This document shows, in pieces, positions 1 through 6,609 of a stretch of 7,116 bases of DNA. Origin of the DNA: Desulfobacteraceae bacterium (lineage in GTDB: Bacteria > Desulfobacterota > DSM-4660 > Desulfatiglandales > Desulfatiglandaceae); NCBI GenBank assembly GCA_030642205.1, contig DAOWOF010000121.1, positions 1 to 7,116 of the forward strand, given 5' to 3'. Position 1 is the first letter of the stretch. Each line of letters begins with the position of its first letter. The notes beneath the pieces were generated by a model, which did not search any database, had not been told where the DNA came from, and worked only from the letters and a program-made list of their open reading frames with translations. Both the position numbers and the translations under genes were made by a program.

Positions 1-529
1 AAATGCTGTGTATAAAAATTCCAAGGCCAAAACAGGCGATGATGCTGTAACTGATGACTTGGGTTATGTTTGTGACAGTTTCAAGATTCTTGATAATGTT
101 TGTTTTTAAAATAAGGCGTATAACAAGTACGAAAATAATACCTGAAATGCCGTGAAACAGAGCCATGCAATTGCTGAACAGCATACCCTGGATATATGAA
201 GGCCGTTGTGATAATACATAAGATACGGCAATGGCCTTTCCATGCCCCGGACCGGCAGCGTGGATTACTCCGTATGCAAATGCTGCCATAATAAGCAACA
301 ATAATGGTTTTATGCTTCCTGTTGATTTAGCCTGCCGGACAAGTGAAGACATTTTTGTTTTTATTTTATGCTGCCATATAATTATTTTTGCAAAAAATTT
401 ATTGCTGATAACAGGCATGGGTGCAGCATGCTGATTTTCCGGCTTTGTTGTAAAAGGATTGAGGCCACTTGCCAAAGGGGCAATCGAAAAAATTGACAAT
501 AAAATTAAAAAGATTACAGATCGTTTCAT
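1..529 (-). CDS. NicO/RcnA-type nickel/cobalt transporter, N-terminal 176 residues (C-terminus beyond left edge)
   Basis: Integral inner-membrane permease for Ni2+ or Co2+. The start is the ATG at 529, giving MKRSVIFLILLSIFSIAPLA, a signal-like first hydrophobic segment (residues 2-20). After a polar stretch (about 22-74), a second membrane segment runs straight into YGVIHAAGPGHGKA at residues 86-99, the NicO family signature with the metal-binding HxxGPGHGK core (H90, H96). A third segment (about 116-141) carries the family's second conserved element, FHGISG (H126-G127). A fourth begins near 157 and is cut by the edge. The ATG overlaps the stop of the upstream DUF1007 gene (TAATG) and has no Shine-Dalgarno of its own, so translation is probably coupled. 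The direction of transport cannot be told: RcnA exports, other NicO members import. In an anaerobe, supply of Ni to hydrogenase or CO dehydrogenase is a plausible role (inference). The frame is intact up to the edge. Confidence 0.9.
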   Translation of the reverse strand, partial: MKRSVIFLILLSIFSIAPLASGLNPFTTKPENQHAAPMPVISNKFFAKIIIWQHKIKTKMSSLVRQAKSTGSIKPLLLLIMAAFAYGVIHAAGPGHGKAIAVSYVLSQRPSYIQGMLFSNCMALFHGISGIIFVLVIRLILKTNIIKNLETVTNITQVISYSIIACFGLGIFIHSI

Positions 530-1134
530 TATTTTGTACGAAAATCCAAAAATAGCGCCCATGGATTGATCTGTCCATAGTATATTGATGTTGACTTATC
601 TTCTTTAATAACCGCTCTTACTTTAAAGGATTTAGAATTATCTAATGGTACTGAGCCGTTATTCGCAAAGAAAATAGCGCTGTAATACGATGGATCATAT
701 GAGGCGACACGAACATTTTTAAAGTTACTTGTGGCCGTAATATGACAAGGGATAAAAAACTTGTAAACTATTTTTTTATCATGAAACTCAGCTGAAAAAT
801 TTTGAATAAATTTAACATCAAAAGGTTTCCCGTCAATTTTCACAAAAGTAAAATAATTGTAGTTGGATACATATGAAAAAGCCTCTTTTTTTATTAGCGC
901 TATTTCACTTTTTTCTAAAACTTTGTTTTGGTTTTTATCATAATCTTCAGCTATCATGATGGTAAACATATCATCAAATGTCCAGTGGATGTTGAAGCCT
1001 GCAAGCCCTTGATTATCAAAAACTATTGTTATCCTTTGAGCAATAAAGACATGTGGGTGTGACAAAGCAACACCACAAAATATTGTCAGAAGGATGATGA
1101 GTATGGTAGATATAATAGTTATTTTTTTTCGCAT
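529..1134 (-). CDS. DUF1007 family secreted protein, partner of the Ni/Co transporter
   Basis: A 201-residue exported protein. Residues 1-24 form a clear signal peptide (MRKKI, a long hydrophobic run, then VALS), followed by SHPHVFI (25-31), the diagnostic N-terminal motif of DUF1007; its histidines are candidate metal ligands after cleavage. The family pattern continues with WTFDDMF (51-57), then a loop fitting the EF-hand spacing at D66, N68, N70, L73 and E77, and the NPWA element near the C-terminus. Full length matches the family's usual size of about 200 residues. DUF1007 genes habitually sit beside NicO permeases, as here, and are thought to act as periplasmic metal-binding accessories; the biochemical role is not established. 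The ATG at 1134 has no good Shine-Dalgarno. It lies 8 nt after the TAA of an upstream, apparently decayed frame, so it may once have been the second gene of a longer operon. Confidence 0.9.
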   Translation of the reverse strand: MRKKITIISTILIILLTIFCGVALSHPHVFIAQRITIVFDNQGLAGFNIHWTFDDMFTIMIAEDYDKNQNKVLEKSEIALIKKEAFSYVSNYNYFTFVKIDGKPFDVKFIQNFSAEFHDKKIVYKFFIPCHITATSNFKNVRVASYDPSYYSAIFFANNGSVPLDNSKSFKVRAVIKEDKSTSIYYGQINPWALFLDFRTK

Positions 1135-1142
1135 GATAATAT

Positions 1143-1475
1143 TTACGCTTTTCTTTGCCGTAGAACGTCGTCAGTCACCTGCGCCAAAATCTTAGGCAAA
1201 ATTCCAACAAAAGCTAATAATTTTTAAATATTGCTATCTTTCCTTAGTAACACGGCTTTTGGCGTCATGTGTACTGGCTTGTTATAACTTTTTTTGCTTA
1301 GTTTTTGTTTGATATATGCAAAAAGCCGTTTCCAATCTTGAAAGTATAAAGCAAGAAATGCTCCAACTGTGTCTGCTGATGCTATACCGTAAAGTAAACC
1401 CAATATCAAGACCGATTTGCTTTTTTAGAATCCGGCTCTTGAATTTGAGAGTTATATTTTTTTCGTCTTTTCCAT
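1143..1475 (-). pseudogene. Possible decayed small membrane-protein gene upstream of DUF1007
   Basis: One minus-strand frame starts at ATG 1475 and ends at TAA 1143-1145, 8 nt before the DUF1007 start. It is interrupted by TAA at codons 8 and 17 and again at 1224-1226. The longest uninterrupted part (TTG at 1409 down to 1224, 61 codons) has a hydrophobic N-terminus (LILGLLYGIASADTVGAFLA) then a basic stretch (YIKQKLSKKS). After the third stop, 26 further codons read KLLAFVGILPKILAQVTDDV and end LRQRKA. The composition looks protein-like and the spacing to DUF1007 suits an operon, which suggests a dead former first gene. I do not recognise the family. It could equally be a chance frame in AT-rich DNA, or the 61-codon segment could be a real small ORF. 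Confidence 0.25.
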
Positions 1476-1569
1476 TGGTTATATTAAACCTGCAATATTA
1501 TCCGGCATACTGTCAGGACGGTTTTCAATAAAAATCTGATTGGTGGTTTTATTTTAGTAGAGCCGGATT
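1429..1569. repeat. 141-bp segment bounded by perfect 11-bp inverted repeats
   Basis: AATCCGGCTCT at 1429-1439 is exactly complementary to AGAGCCGGATT at 1559-1569. The enclosed segment is AT-rich and carries no credible gene. No target-site duplication is visible outside the arms, so a MITE-like origin is only a possibility. A pair of this length and spacing could also occur by chance. Confidence 0.3.
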
Positions 1570-1689
1570 TTGTTACCTGGATAAAAAAACCTTTTTATCA
1601 TCCATGAAAGAATACAAAGAGATTCCACAATTAAAAGAATAAAGGCCGAACAGGATATTACCTAACACCAAAAAACAGAAGAAAAATGC

Positions 1690-1741
1690 CCGCCCTCTGC
1701 CTGTAATTCCGGTGGCTCCCTACATTACAGGCAGGGGGCGG
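1690..1741. repeat. GC-rich 18-bp stem, 16-nt loop hairpin
   Basis: Bases 1690-1707 pair with 1724-1741 over 18 positions: 17 Watson-Crick pairs and one T-G wobble (1696 with 1735). The loop is 1708-1723. It is the strongest secondary structure in the window. No T-run follows on either strand, so it is not a canonical Rho-independent terminator, although it could stop or protect transcripts. It lies just left of the putative insertion-sequence end, so a REP-like palindrome or a remnant of a mobile element are the main alternatives. Confidence 0.6.
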
Positions 1742-1744
1742 AAA

Positions 1745-1814
1745 CACACCTTTATAAACAAAGTTTAGGGTGGTCAAATTTGGGTTAGCACGGGTGGTCA
1801 ATTTTCTGTTGTCA
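1745..1814. mobile_element. Putative remnant end of an IS21-family insertion sequence
   Basis: GGGTGGTCAAATTT (1768-1781) is repeated as GGGTGGTCAATTTT (1792-1805), 13 of 14 bases identical with a 24-bp period. IS21-family elements carry multiple terminal repeats of about this length and spacing, often containing GGTGGnnCAA-like cores, at which the IstA transposase binds. The outer tip would fall near TTGTCA at 1809-1814. No istA/istB frame is present, so at most an orphan end remains. The boundaries are approximate, the assignment rests on pattern memory, and chance or another repeat family is possible. Confidence 0.35.
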
Positions 1815-1847
1815 TTTCGACCCGGTTATCAAGATTTATGAAACCAG

Positions 1848-1852
1848 AGGAG
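1848..1852 (+). promoter_or_regulatory. Shine-Dalgarno site that places the MBL hydrolase start at GTG 1859
   Basis: AGGAG at 1848-1852 lies 6 nt before the in-frame GTG at 1859. The ATG at 1838 has no Shine-Dalgarno-like sequence upstream, and the AGGAG would then lie inside the coding region. This supports the shorter protein. Confidence 0.65.
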
Positions 1853-1858
1853 AGACAA

Positions 1859-2773
1859 GTGCAACAACTAAAACTAACGCCAAAAATAACTCTTTTAATA
1901 AATAGTAATTTTCCGGCTTGTAATTCACTCCTGATTGAGGACAGGCAAACAGCGATAATAGACTCCGGACTAGGAAGCAAATGGCTAAAAAAACTATTCG
2001 CTGAAAAAAATATTGATATCCTTATTAACAGCCATACTCATCCAGATCATGTGGCAGGGAATGGCCTGATAACAAGACTTTCAGGGGTTGAAATATATGC
2101 CCCTTATCAAGAGCGGGGCTATAATCTCTCCATTGAAAAGATGAAAAAAGGTCTTGGGGTAAAAGGAAGTGCCATTGAAGGCACATGGGATATACTTGTA
2201 AAAGATCAAATAGGTTTTCAGGAGATTGAAAAAGAGACAACTTTCAATGACACCCATATTTTTGATCTTGGAGATGTTCAATTGGAGGCTATTCATATAC
2301 CAGGTCATTCACCAGGACATTTTGGTTTTTTGATCAGGAAATATGGTATCTTTTTCGCTTCTGATATCGGTCTGGATTTATTTGGCCCATGGTATGGTTA
2401 TGCCAATTCGGATCTGAATCAATATATCCCGTCTATTCACAAGATTAAAGGCCTTGATATAGAGAGAACTGTTTCCAGCCATGCTGATCAACTCATTGAT
2501 GATATCAACAAAGGCCTTGATAGATGTATAAGGATTATCGATCGACGTGATAATCAGATTCTTGAGAAAATAAATCAAGGAGTAAGGGATATAAAAAAAC
2601 TTGTGGGTTCTGGTATCATTTACAAGAATCTCTCTTCCAAAATAATGTCTAGTAATTTTATCTCGTTTTTCGATGAGAATATGATCAAAAAACATATCAA
2701 GATACTTATATCTGCTGGAGAAGTAGATAAAGAGAATTTTATGCCTGTTTTTAATGAAACAAAAGAATCCTGA
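1859..2773 (+). CDS. Metallo-beta-lactamase-fold hydrolase
   Basis: A 304-residue soluble MBL-superfamily protein (311 if the ATG at 1838 is used; GTG 1859 is preferred for its Shine-Dalgarno). Counting from GTG 1859, the full dinuclear metal site is visible: the HTHPDH signature (H59, H61, D63, H64), H150 in IPGHSPGH, bridging D169 in FASDIG, and the last histidine H208 in SSHAD. The first strand region ends in AIIDSGLG (about 32-39). The C-terminal part (about 215-304) is helical and rich in Lys/Arg, as in family members with a winged-helix-like tail such as LACTB2. The superfamily includes thioesterases, glyoxalases, lactonases and nucleases; nothing here fixes the substrate. It is the first gene of a probable operon with recD2, whose start is 83 nt downstream. 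That neighbour makes a nucleic-acid substrate worth considering, but this is inference. No lesions are seen. Confidence 0.92.
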   Translation: MQQLKLTPKITLLINSNFPACNSLLIEDRQTAIIDSGLGSKWLKKLFAEKNIDILINSHTHPDHVAGNGLITRLSGVEIYAPYQERGYNLSIEKMKKGLGVKGSAIEGTWDILVKDQIGFQEIEKETTFNDTHIFDLGDVQLEAIHIPGHSPGHFGFLIRKYGIFFASDIGLDLFGPWYGYANSDLNQYIPSIHKIKGLDIERTVSSHADQLIDDINKGLDRCIRIIDRRDNQILEKINQGVRDIKKLVGSGIIYKNLSSKIMSSNFISFFDENMIKKHIKILISAGEVDKENFMPVFNETKES

Positions 2774-2843
2774 ATTCACTTCAAATGGCGGTGGAGGACT
2801 CTGCATCTTTCCCGCCGGGTAAAAAGGTATGCTGACTTTTTAT

Positions 2844-2848
2844 GAGGT
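2844..2848 (+). promoter_or_regulatory. Shine-Dalgarno site that places the recD2 start at ATG 2857
   Basis: GAGGT at 2844-2848 lies 8 nt before ATG 2857. The earlier in-frame ATG at 2842 has only AAGG at 2824-2827, 14 nt away, which is too far. Starting at 2857 gives MLKDLKGQIERITYSNEENG, which matches the usual beginning of RecD2 proteins. Confidence 0.65.
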
Positions 2849-2856
2849 TATTAATA

Positions 2857-5046
2857 ATGCTCAAGGATCTAAAAGGCCAGATTGAAAGAATCACTTATTC
2901 AAATGAAGAGAATGGTTTTACTATTGCCAGACTGAAAGTCCTGGGAAACAGTGACCTTGTGACCATTACAGGAAATATTCTGTCTCCTACACCTGGGGAA
3001 ATTCTCCAAATGCGGGGAAAATGGTCTAATCACCCTAAATATGGCGAACAGTTCAAGGTCATGGAATATAAGACCTCGGTACCAGCAAGTGTTTACGGGA
3101 TCAAAAAATATTTGGGATCAGGTCTTATAAAAGGGATTGGGCCTGTTATGGCTCAGAGGATGGTAAGTAAATTCGGGGAAAAGACACTGGATATCATTGA
3201 AGATGATATTGAACAACTTGCCCTGGTTGAAGGAATTGGGAAAAAGCGGATCAAAATGATAAAATGCGCGTGGGAGGAGCAAAAAGACGTAAGGGAAGTA
3301 ATGCTCTTTCTCCAGTCCCATGGGGTTAGTTCTGCCTATGCCAGCAAAATATTCAAAAGGTATGGCCAGGATTCTATTAAAGTCGTACAGGAAAATCCAT
3401 ATCAACTGGCTAGTGATATTTTCGGGATAGGTTTTATTACAGCGGATAAAATTGCTGAAAATCTCGGATTTTCAAAGGATTGTATAATACGAATAGAGGC
3501 TGGATGCCTCTATGTCCTAAATCAATTAGCTGATGAAGGACACGTCTACTATCCTTATGAACCGCTTATTGAAGAATGCCTAAAGATACTTGGGACAGAA
3601 AGGCAAATCATTGCCAAAGCCCTGGCCGCGATTGCCTTTGAAAACAGGATTGTTATAGAAGACATAAATCAATATCAGGGAGTATCCAAGGAGAATAACA
3701 AGGCTGTTTATCTGTCCAAGTTTTTTGTCTCTGAAGGAGGCATTTCAGAACGAATAAAGGAACTTTTGATAACCTCAAGGTCCTTTCGGAAAATAGATGA
3801 AACAAAGGCTATTGAATGGGTTCAGGGGCAGCTTGCCATATCCATGGCAAAAAAGCAGGAGGAAGCAATCCGATCTTCCTTTGAAAGTAAGGTCATGGTT
3901 ATTACAGGAGGCCCTGGCACAGGAAAAACAACCATAATTAATGCTATTCTAAAAATATTTGCAGTAACTGGAGCACGGATTCTGTTGGCAGCGCCCACGG
4001 GCAGAGCGGCCAAACGTATGAGTGAAACCACAGGTCAAAAGGCCAAAACCATACATCGCTTACTTGAGTATAGTATAAAGGATGGAGGTTTTAAAAAGAA
4101 TCATAAGCATCCTCTTAAGTGTGATCTCCTGATTGTGGACGAAGCCTCTATGATTGATACTATTTTGATGTACCACCTTTTAAAGGCCATACCTCCTTAT
4201 GCCAACTTAATCCTGGTGGGAGATGTGAACCAACTCCCATCGGTAGGCGCTGGAAATGTATTAAATGATATTATCTCTTCAGGCATTTTGCCTGTAGTAG
4301 AACTAAATGAGATCTTTCGCCAGGCAAAAAAGAGCATGATTATTGTCAATGCCCATCGGGTCAATAAAGGACTTTTGCCTATCACCGGGGCTTATGGCAG
4401 CAATCCTGGCGATTTTTATTTTATAGAGCAGGACGACCCCCAGGAAGTGTTGAGAATTATTCTGGAAATGACCAGGGAGCGAATTCCTGAACGCTTTGGT
4501 TTTGACCCCTTGAACGATATCCAGATCCTTTCTCCTATGCACAAGGGAATTGTTGGCGCCAGCAATCTTAATCTTGAGCTGCAAAAGGCGCTTAACCCGT
4601 CAAATATTGGCGTTGCCAGTGGCAGCCGCAGTTTCCTTGTCATGGATAAGGTTATGCAAATCAGAAATAATTATGACAAGGATGTCTATAATGGCGATAT
4701 AGGCCGGGTATTAAATATAGATCATGAAAATCAGGAGGTTATCATAGATTTTGATGGTAGAAAAGTCAGGTATGATTTTTCAAGCCTGGATGAAATTGTT
4801 TTGGCTTATGCAGTGTCTATCCATAAATCTCAAGGATCGGAATACCCCGTGGTAATAATTCCGATTCTCTTGCAGCATTACATGCTTTTACAGCGCAATC
4901 TGATTTATACTGCCATGACAAGGGGCCGTAAGCTAGTCATCCTGATAGGGACCAAAAAGGCCATGGCTATCGGTGTACAGAACAACAAAACCAGAGAAAG
5001 ATACTCTTTATTGAAAGAAAGGTTGAGTCTTACTCCTCCTTCCTGA
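2857..5046 (+). CDS. recD2: RecD2 (RecD-like) superfamily 1B DNA helicase
   Basis: A 729-residue cytoplasmic 5'-3' DNA helicase of the RecD2 type, which acts without RecBC and has been linked to replication-fork and repair functions. An N-terminal OB-like region (1-80) is followed by helix-hairpin-helix elements (KGIGP near 92, VEGIGKKR near 124, FGIGFITADK near 189). The helicase core is complete: Walker A GGPGTGKTT (351-359, K357), motif Ia APTGRAAKRM (379-388), TIHRLL (398-403), Walker B with DEAS (428-431), motif III VGDVNQLPSVGAG (454-466), motif IV EIFRQ (485-489), the NGDIG turn (612-616), motif V IHKSQGSEYP (655-664) and motif VI YTAMTRGR (684-691). The length is within the RecD2 range. 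It follows the MBL gene by 83 nt with no clear terminator between them, so cotranscription is likely, and it converges with the CoA-transferase gene. The start was chosen by the Shine-Dalgarno at 2844; ATG 2842 would add five residues. Confidence 0.97.
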   Translation: MLKDLKGQIERITYSNEENGFTIARLKVLGNSDLVTITGNILSPTPGEILQMRGKWSNHPKYGEQFKVMEYKTSVPASVYGIKKYLGSGLIKGIGPVMAQRMVSKFGEKTLDIIEDDIEQLALVEGIGKKRIKMIKCAWEEQKDVREVMLFLQSHGVSSAYASKIFKRYGQDSIKVVQENPYQLASDIFGIGFITADKIAENLGFSKDCIIRIEAGCLYVLNQLADEGHVYYPYEPLIEECLKILGTERQIIAKALAAIAFENRIVIEDINQYQGVSKENNKAVYLSKFFVSEGGISERIKELLITSRSFRKIDETKAIEWVQGQLAISMAKKQEEAIRSSFESKVMVITGGPGTGKTTIINAILKIFAVTGARILLAAPTGRAAKRMSETTGQKAKTIHRLLEYSIKDGGFKKNHKHPLKCDLLIVDEASMIDTILMYHLLKAIPPYANLILVGDVNQLPSVGAGNVLNDIISSGILPVVELNEIFRQAKKSMIIVNAHRVNKGLLPITGAYGSNPGDFYFIEQDDPQEVLRIILEMTRERIPERFGFDPLNDIQILSPMHKGIVGASNLNLELQKALNPSNIGVASGSRSFLVMDKVMQIRNNYDKDVYNGDIGRVLNIDHENQEVIIDFDGRKVRYDFSSLDEIVLAYAVSIHKSQGSEYPVVIIPILLQHYMLLQRNLIYTAMTRGRKLVILIGTKKAMAIGVQNNKTRERYSLLKERLSLTPPS

Positions 5047-5096
5047 ATAATATCCGAACGAAAACAAGATAATTTTTCAAGTTCAAGAAAGCCGCA

Positions 5097-5150
5097 GGCG
5101 TAATTGCGCTGCGTTGAGAACATCGAAGATCAGCCAAAAATGACATGAAG
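5097..5150. repeat. Dispersed 54-bp repeat, copy A
   Basis: It matches 6610-6663 at 46 of 54 positions without gaps, including 17 identical bases at 5126-5142. It lies 30 nt past the stop of the CoA-transferase gene, between the convergent recD2 and CoA-transferase genes, and is non-coding. Its end at 5139-5149 forms one arm of the hairpin at 5139-5169. Confidence 0.75.
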
Positions 5151-5169
5151 ATGAGATGTTCATGTCATT
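5139..5169 (-). terminator. Hairpin between convergent genes, possible terminator of the CoA-transferase gene
   Basis: AATGACATGAA (5139-5149) pairs perfectly with TTCATGTCATT (5159-5169) around a 9-nt loop. On the minus strand the stem runs into a short T-run (TTTTT including two stem bases) starting 12 nt after the CoA-transferase stop, as in a weak Rho-independent terminator. On the plus strand no T-run follows, although it could still help end recD2 transcription. The stem is AT-rich, so efficiency is uncertain. Confidence 0.45.
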
Positions 5170-5180
5170 CCCGGAAAATC

Positions 5181-6401
5181 CTAAATCACTTTATTCATCC
5201 TGAGGTCTTTGATCTCCTGATGAGAAAGACCTGTCTCCTTTAAAATTGCATCAGTGTGCTCGCCTATTTTTGGACCTACACAGGCCGGCCTTGTGCCATT
5301 TTTCCCAAAGGTTACAGGATATCCTGGAACTCTTATTGAACCCTGGTTATGATAGTCCAGGTCAACAATATAATTATTTATCAGCGCCTGTGGATCGTTA
5401 AGAACATCTCCTACCATTTTGACAGTGGCAAACATAAGACCATAACCATGCAGGTATTCAACCCATTGGTCACTGTCTTTTTCAAGAAAGGCCTCATCAA
5501 TAGCTGCAATTAATGCTGGATTATTAAGGACTCTTTTGCTTTCATCACTAAATCTTGGGTCGTCCAGCAGAAAATCCCTGCCAAGTGCATTGCAAAAAAT
5601 TTCAAATGCCTTTTCAGGTGGATGCTTCACCCCGACAACCCATTTCCCATCTTTACACAGATAATTATTACGGAGGTAATTATTGTATTCTCTGTCCCAG
5701 GCAAAATCGCCATTATAGTTATTTGCGCTTGAAAAATAAAGATTTGTATAAAGCAGCCAAATAGCAGTACTGTAAAGTGAAACATGAACTTCCTGGCCAA
5801 TTCCCTGTCGTTCTTTTACTAAAAGAGCTGTTATTATGGCATGACTGAGAGCAATAGCAGTTGCCTGGTCAAGAACTGCAAGTGATATGGGAACAGGTTC
5901 TGTCCCTCCTGTCGCATACATCATGCCTGACCTGGCCTGGCCCATCAAATCAAAGGCTCCTATGTCAGCATCAGGTCCATCTTTACCGTAACCTGACACA
6001 CTGGCGTGGACCAGTTCAGGATTGATTTTTGAGAGAGATTCATAATCCAGCTCAAGGGCCTGTCTGGTGGATTTACGCAGGTTGGTGATAAACACATCAG
6101 TTTTTTTCAAAAGCTTGTTGAATATTTCTCGGCCCTTTGGTTTGGCAATATCAAGAACTATTGATCTTTTATGATGATTTGATACATCGTTCATCAGACA
6201 TTCGCCATTGCTTGATATGAAATTATATTTGGCTACTCCTTTCCATGAACGTAAAGGGTCCCCTGTGCTGGACTCAATTTTAATAACATCTGCTCCCAGT
6301 TCGCCCAGTATGGCACCTGCTCCGGGACCAGCATGAAAAATAGCGTACTCCAAAACCCTGATTCCTTCAAAAGGCATTGGTTTTTCTTTTGTTTTATGCA
6401 T
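5181..6401 (-). CDS. CaiB/BaiF family (family III) CoA transferase
   Basis: A 406-residue soluble enzyme that moves CoA between carboxylic acids through an aspartyl-CoA thioester intermediate. The N-terminus PFEGIRVLEYAIFHAGPGAG (10-29) and GADVIKIE (36-43) are the standard family opening. GQARSGMMYATGG (154-166) precedes the candidate catalytic aspartate D178 in AVLDQATA, aligned by position with the Asp of formyl-CoA transferase. RQGIGQEVHVSLY (198-210) is the usual downstream element. Length is normal (about 400 residues). The substrate cannot be read from sequence: carnitine-, oxalate-, succinate-benzylsuccinate- and bile-acid-type enzymes all share these features, and no acyl-CoA dehydrogenase, hydratase or ligase gene lies nearby to help. 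ATG 6401 is the longest start; ATG 6377 (MPFEGIRV) is also plausible, and neither has a strong Shine-Dalgarno. It is transcribed convergently with recD2, probably from its own promoter at 6438-6466. Confidence 0.95.
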   Translation of the reverse strand: MHKTKEKPMPFEGIRVLEYAIFHAGPGAGAILGELGADVIKIESSTGDPLRSWKGVAKYNFISSNGECLMNDVSNHHKRSIVLDIAKPKGREIFNKLLKKTDVFITNLRKSTRQALELDYESLSKINPELVHASVSGYGKDGPDADIGAFDLMGQARSGMMYATGGTEPVPISLAVLDQATAIALSHAIITALLVKERQGIGQEVHVSLYSTAIWLLYTNLYFSSANNYNGDFAWDREYNNYLRNNYLCKDGKWVVGVKHPPEKAFEIFCNALGRDFLLDDPRFSDESKRVLNNPALIAAIDEAFLEKDSDQWVEYLHGYGLMFATVKMVGDVLNDPQALINNYIVDLDYHNQGSIRVPGYPVTFGKNGTRPACVGPKIGEHTDAILKETGLSHQEIKDLRMNKVI

Positions 6402-6437
6402 GTTTATCTTATTAAATTTTTGATAGAAACCAACAAC

Positions 6438-6466
6438 ATCGTATAGATGCCTGTAATTTTCTTCAA
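6438..6466 (-). promoter_or_regulatory. Candidate sigma-70-type promoter of the CoA-transferase gene
   Basis: On the minus strand, TTGAAG (6461-6466) and TACGAT (6438-6443) are 17 nt apart, each matching four of six consensus positions. The -10 ends 36 nt before ATG 6401, which would give a 5' leader of about 30 nt. This is a sequence match only; such pairs also arise by chance in AT-rich spacers. Confidence 0.35.
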
Positions 6467-6492
6467 CTCATAACACTTAATTTATTAAGGCG

Positions 6493-6578
6493 CAATCTAA
6501 AATATTGATGGACTGGATATTCGACATAAGGAGTTATCCGGAAATAAGTCAGACAATATCGCGCTCATATTTAGATTG
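6493..6578. repeat. Imperfect inverted repeat in the CoA-transferase upstream region
   Basis: CAATCTAAAATAT (6493-6505, approximate end) is complementary to ATATTTAGATTG (6567-6578) apart from one extra A, with about 60 nt between the arms. It lies upstream of the candidate promoter of the CoA-transferase gene. It might be a regulator site, the ends of a small repeat, or chance. Confidence 0.25.
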
Positions 6579-6609
6579 AATTTGGTTGGCCTGGCTGAAC
6601 AAAACTGCC

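Larger units (their letters stand above)
1135..1858. other. Gene-poor region with repeats and probable mobile-element debris
   Basis: About 700 bases separate the divergently oriented DUF1007 and MBL genes. From left to right: a minus-strand frame broken by TAA stops (1143-1475); an 11-bp inverted repeat pair (1429-1439 and 1559-1569); an AT-rich hairpin (GATAAAAA at 1580-1587 with TTTTTATC at 1592-1599); a long GC-rich hairpin (1690-1741); and a tandem 14-bp repeat resembling an IS21-family end (1768-1805). No frame has both a credible ribosome binding site and a recognisable product. The promoters for both flanking operons should lie here, but I could not place a convincing -35/-10 pair for either. 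Confidence 0.6.

Noticed and set aside
1135..1300. A nickel/cobalt-responsive riboswitch upstream of the DUF1007-transporter operon
   Set aside because: I saw no multi-stem junction with conserved purine bulges of the NiCo type in this stretch.
1143..1475. Stop-codon recoding (readthrough of three TAA codons)
   Set aside because: TAA is not used for selenocysteine or pyrrolysine, the flanking genes use TAA as a normal stop, and decay or chance is a simpler explanation.
1316..1531. A 71-codon plus-strand open frame (MQKAVSNLESIKQEM...)
   Set aside because: It has no Shine-Dalgarno, lies antisense to the decayed minus-strand frame, spans the inverted-repeat segment and resembles no family I know. 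AT-rich spacers often contain frames this long.
1604..1642. 12-codon plus-strand ORF MKEYKEIPQLKE
   Set aside because: The opening is reminiscent of small antitoxin-like proteins, but it is far too short, lacks a ribosome binding site and is not followed by a toxin gene.
1809..1840. Full sigma-70 promoter for the MBL gene using TTGTCA at 1809-1814
   Set aside because: No acceptable -10 hexamer occurs 16-18 nt downstream.
2378..2806. 142-codon minus-strand frame over the end of the MBL gene
   Set aside because: It is the antisense shadow of a gene with a complete metal-binding motif set, and its translation resembles no known protein.
2785..2835. 16-codon ORF in the MBL-recD2 gap that could be a leader peptide
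   Set aside because: It has no Shine-Dalgarno and no run of regulatory codons; the hairpin explains the base composition as well.
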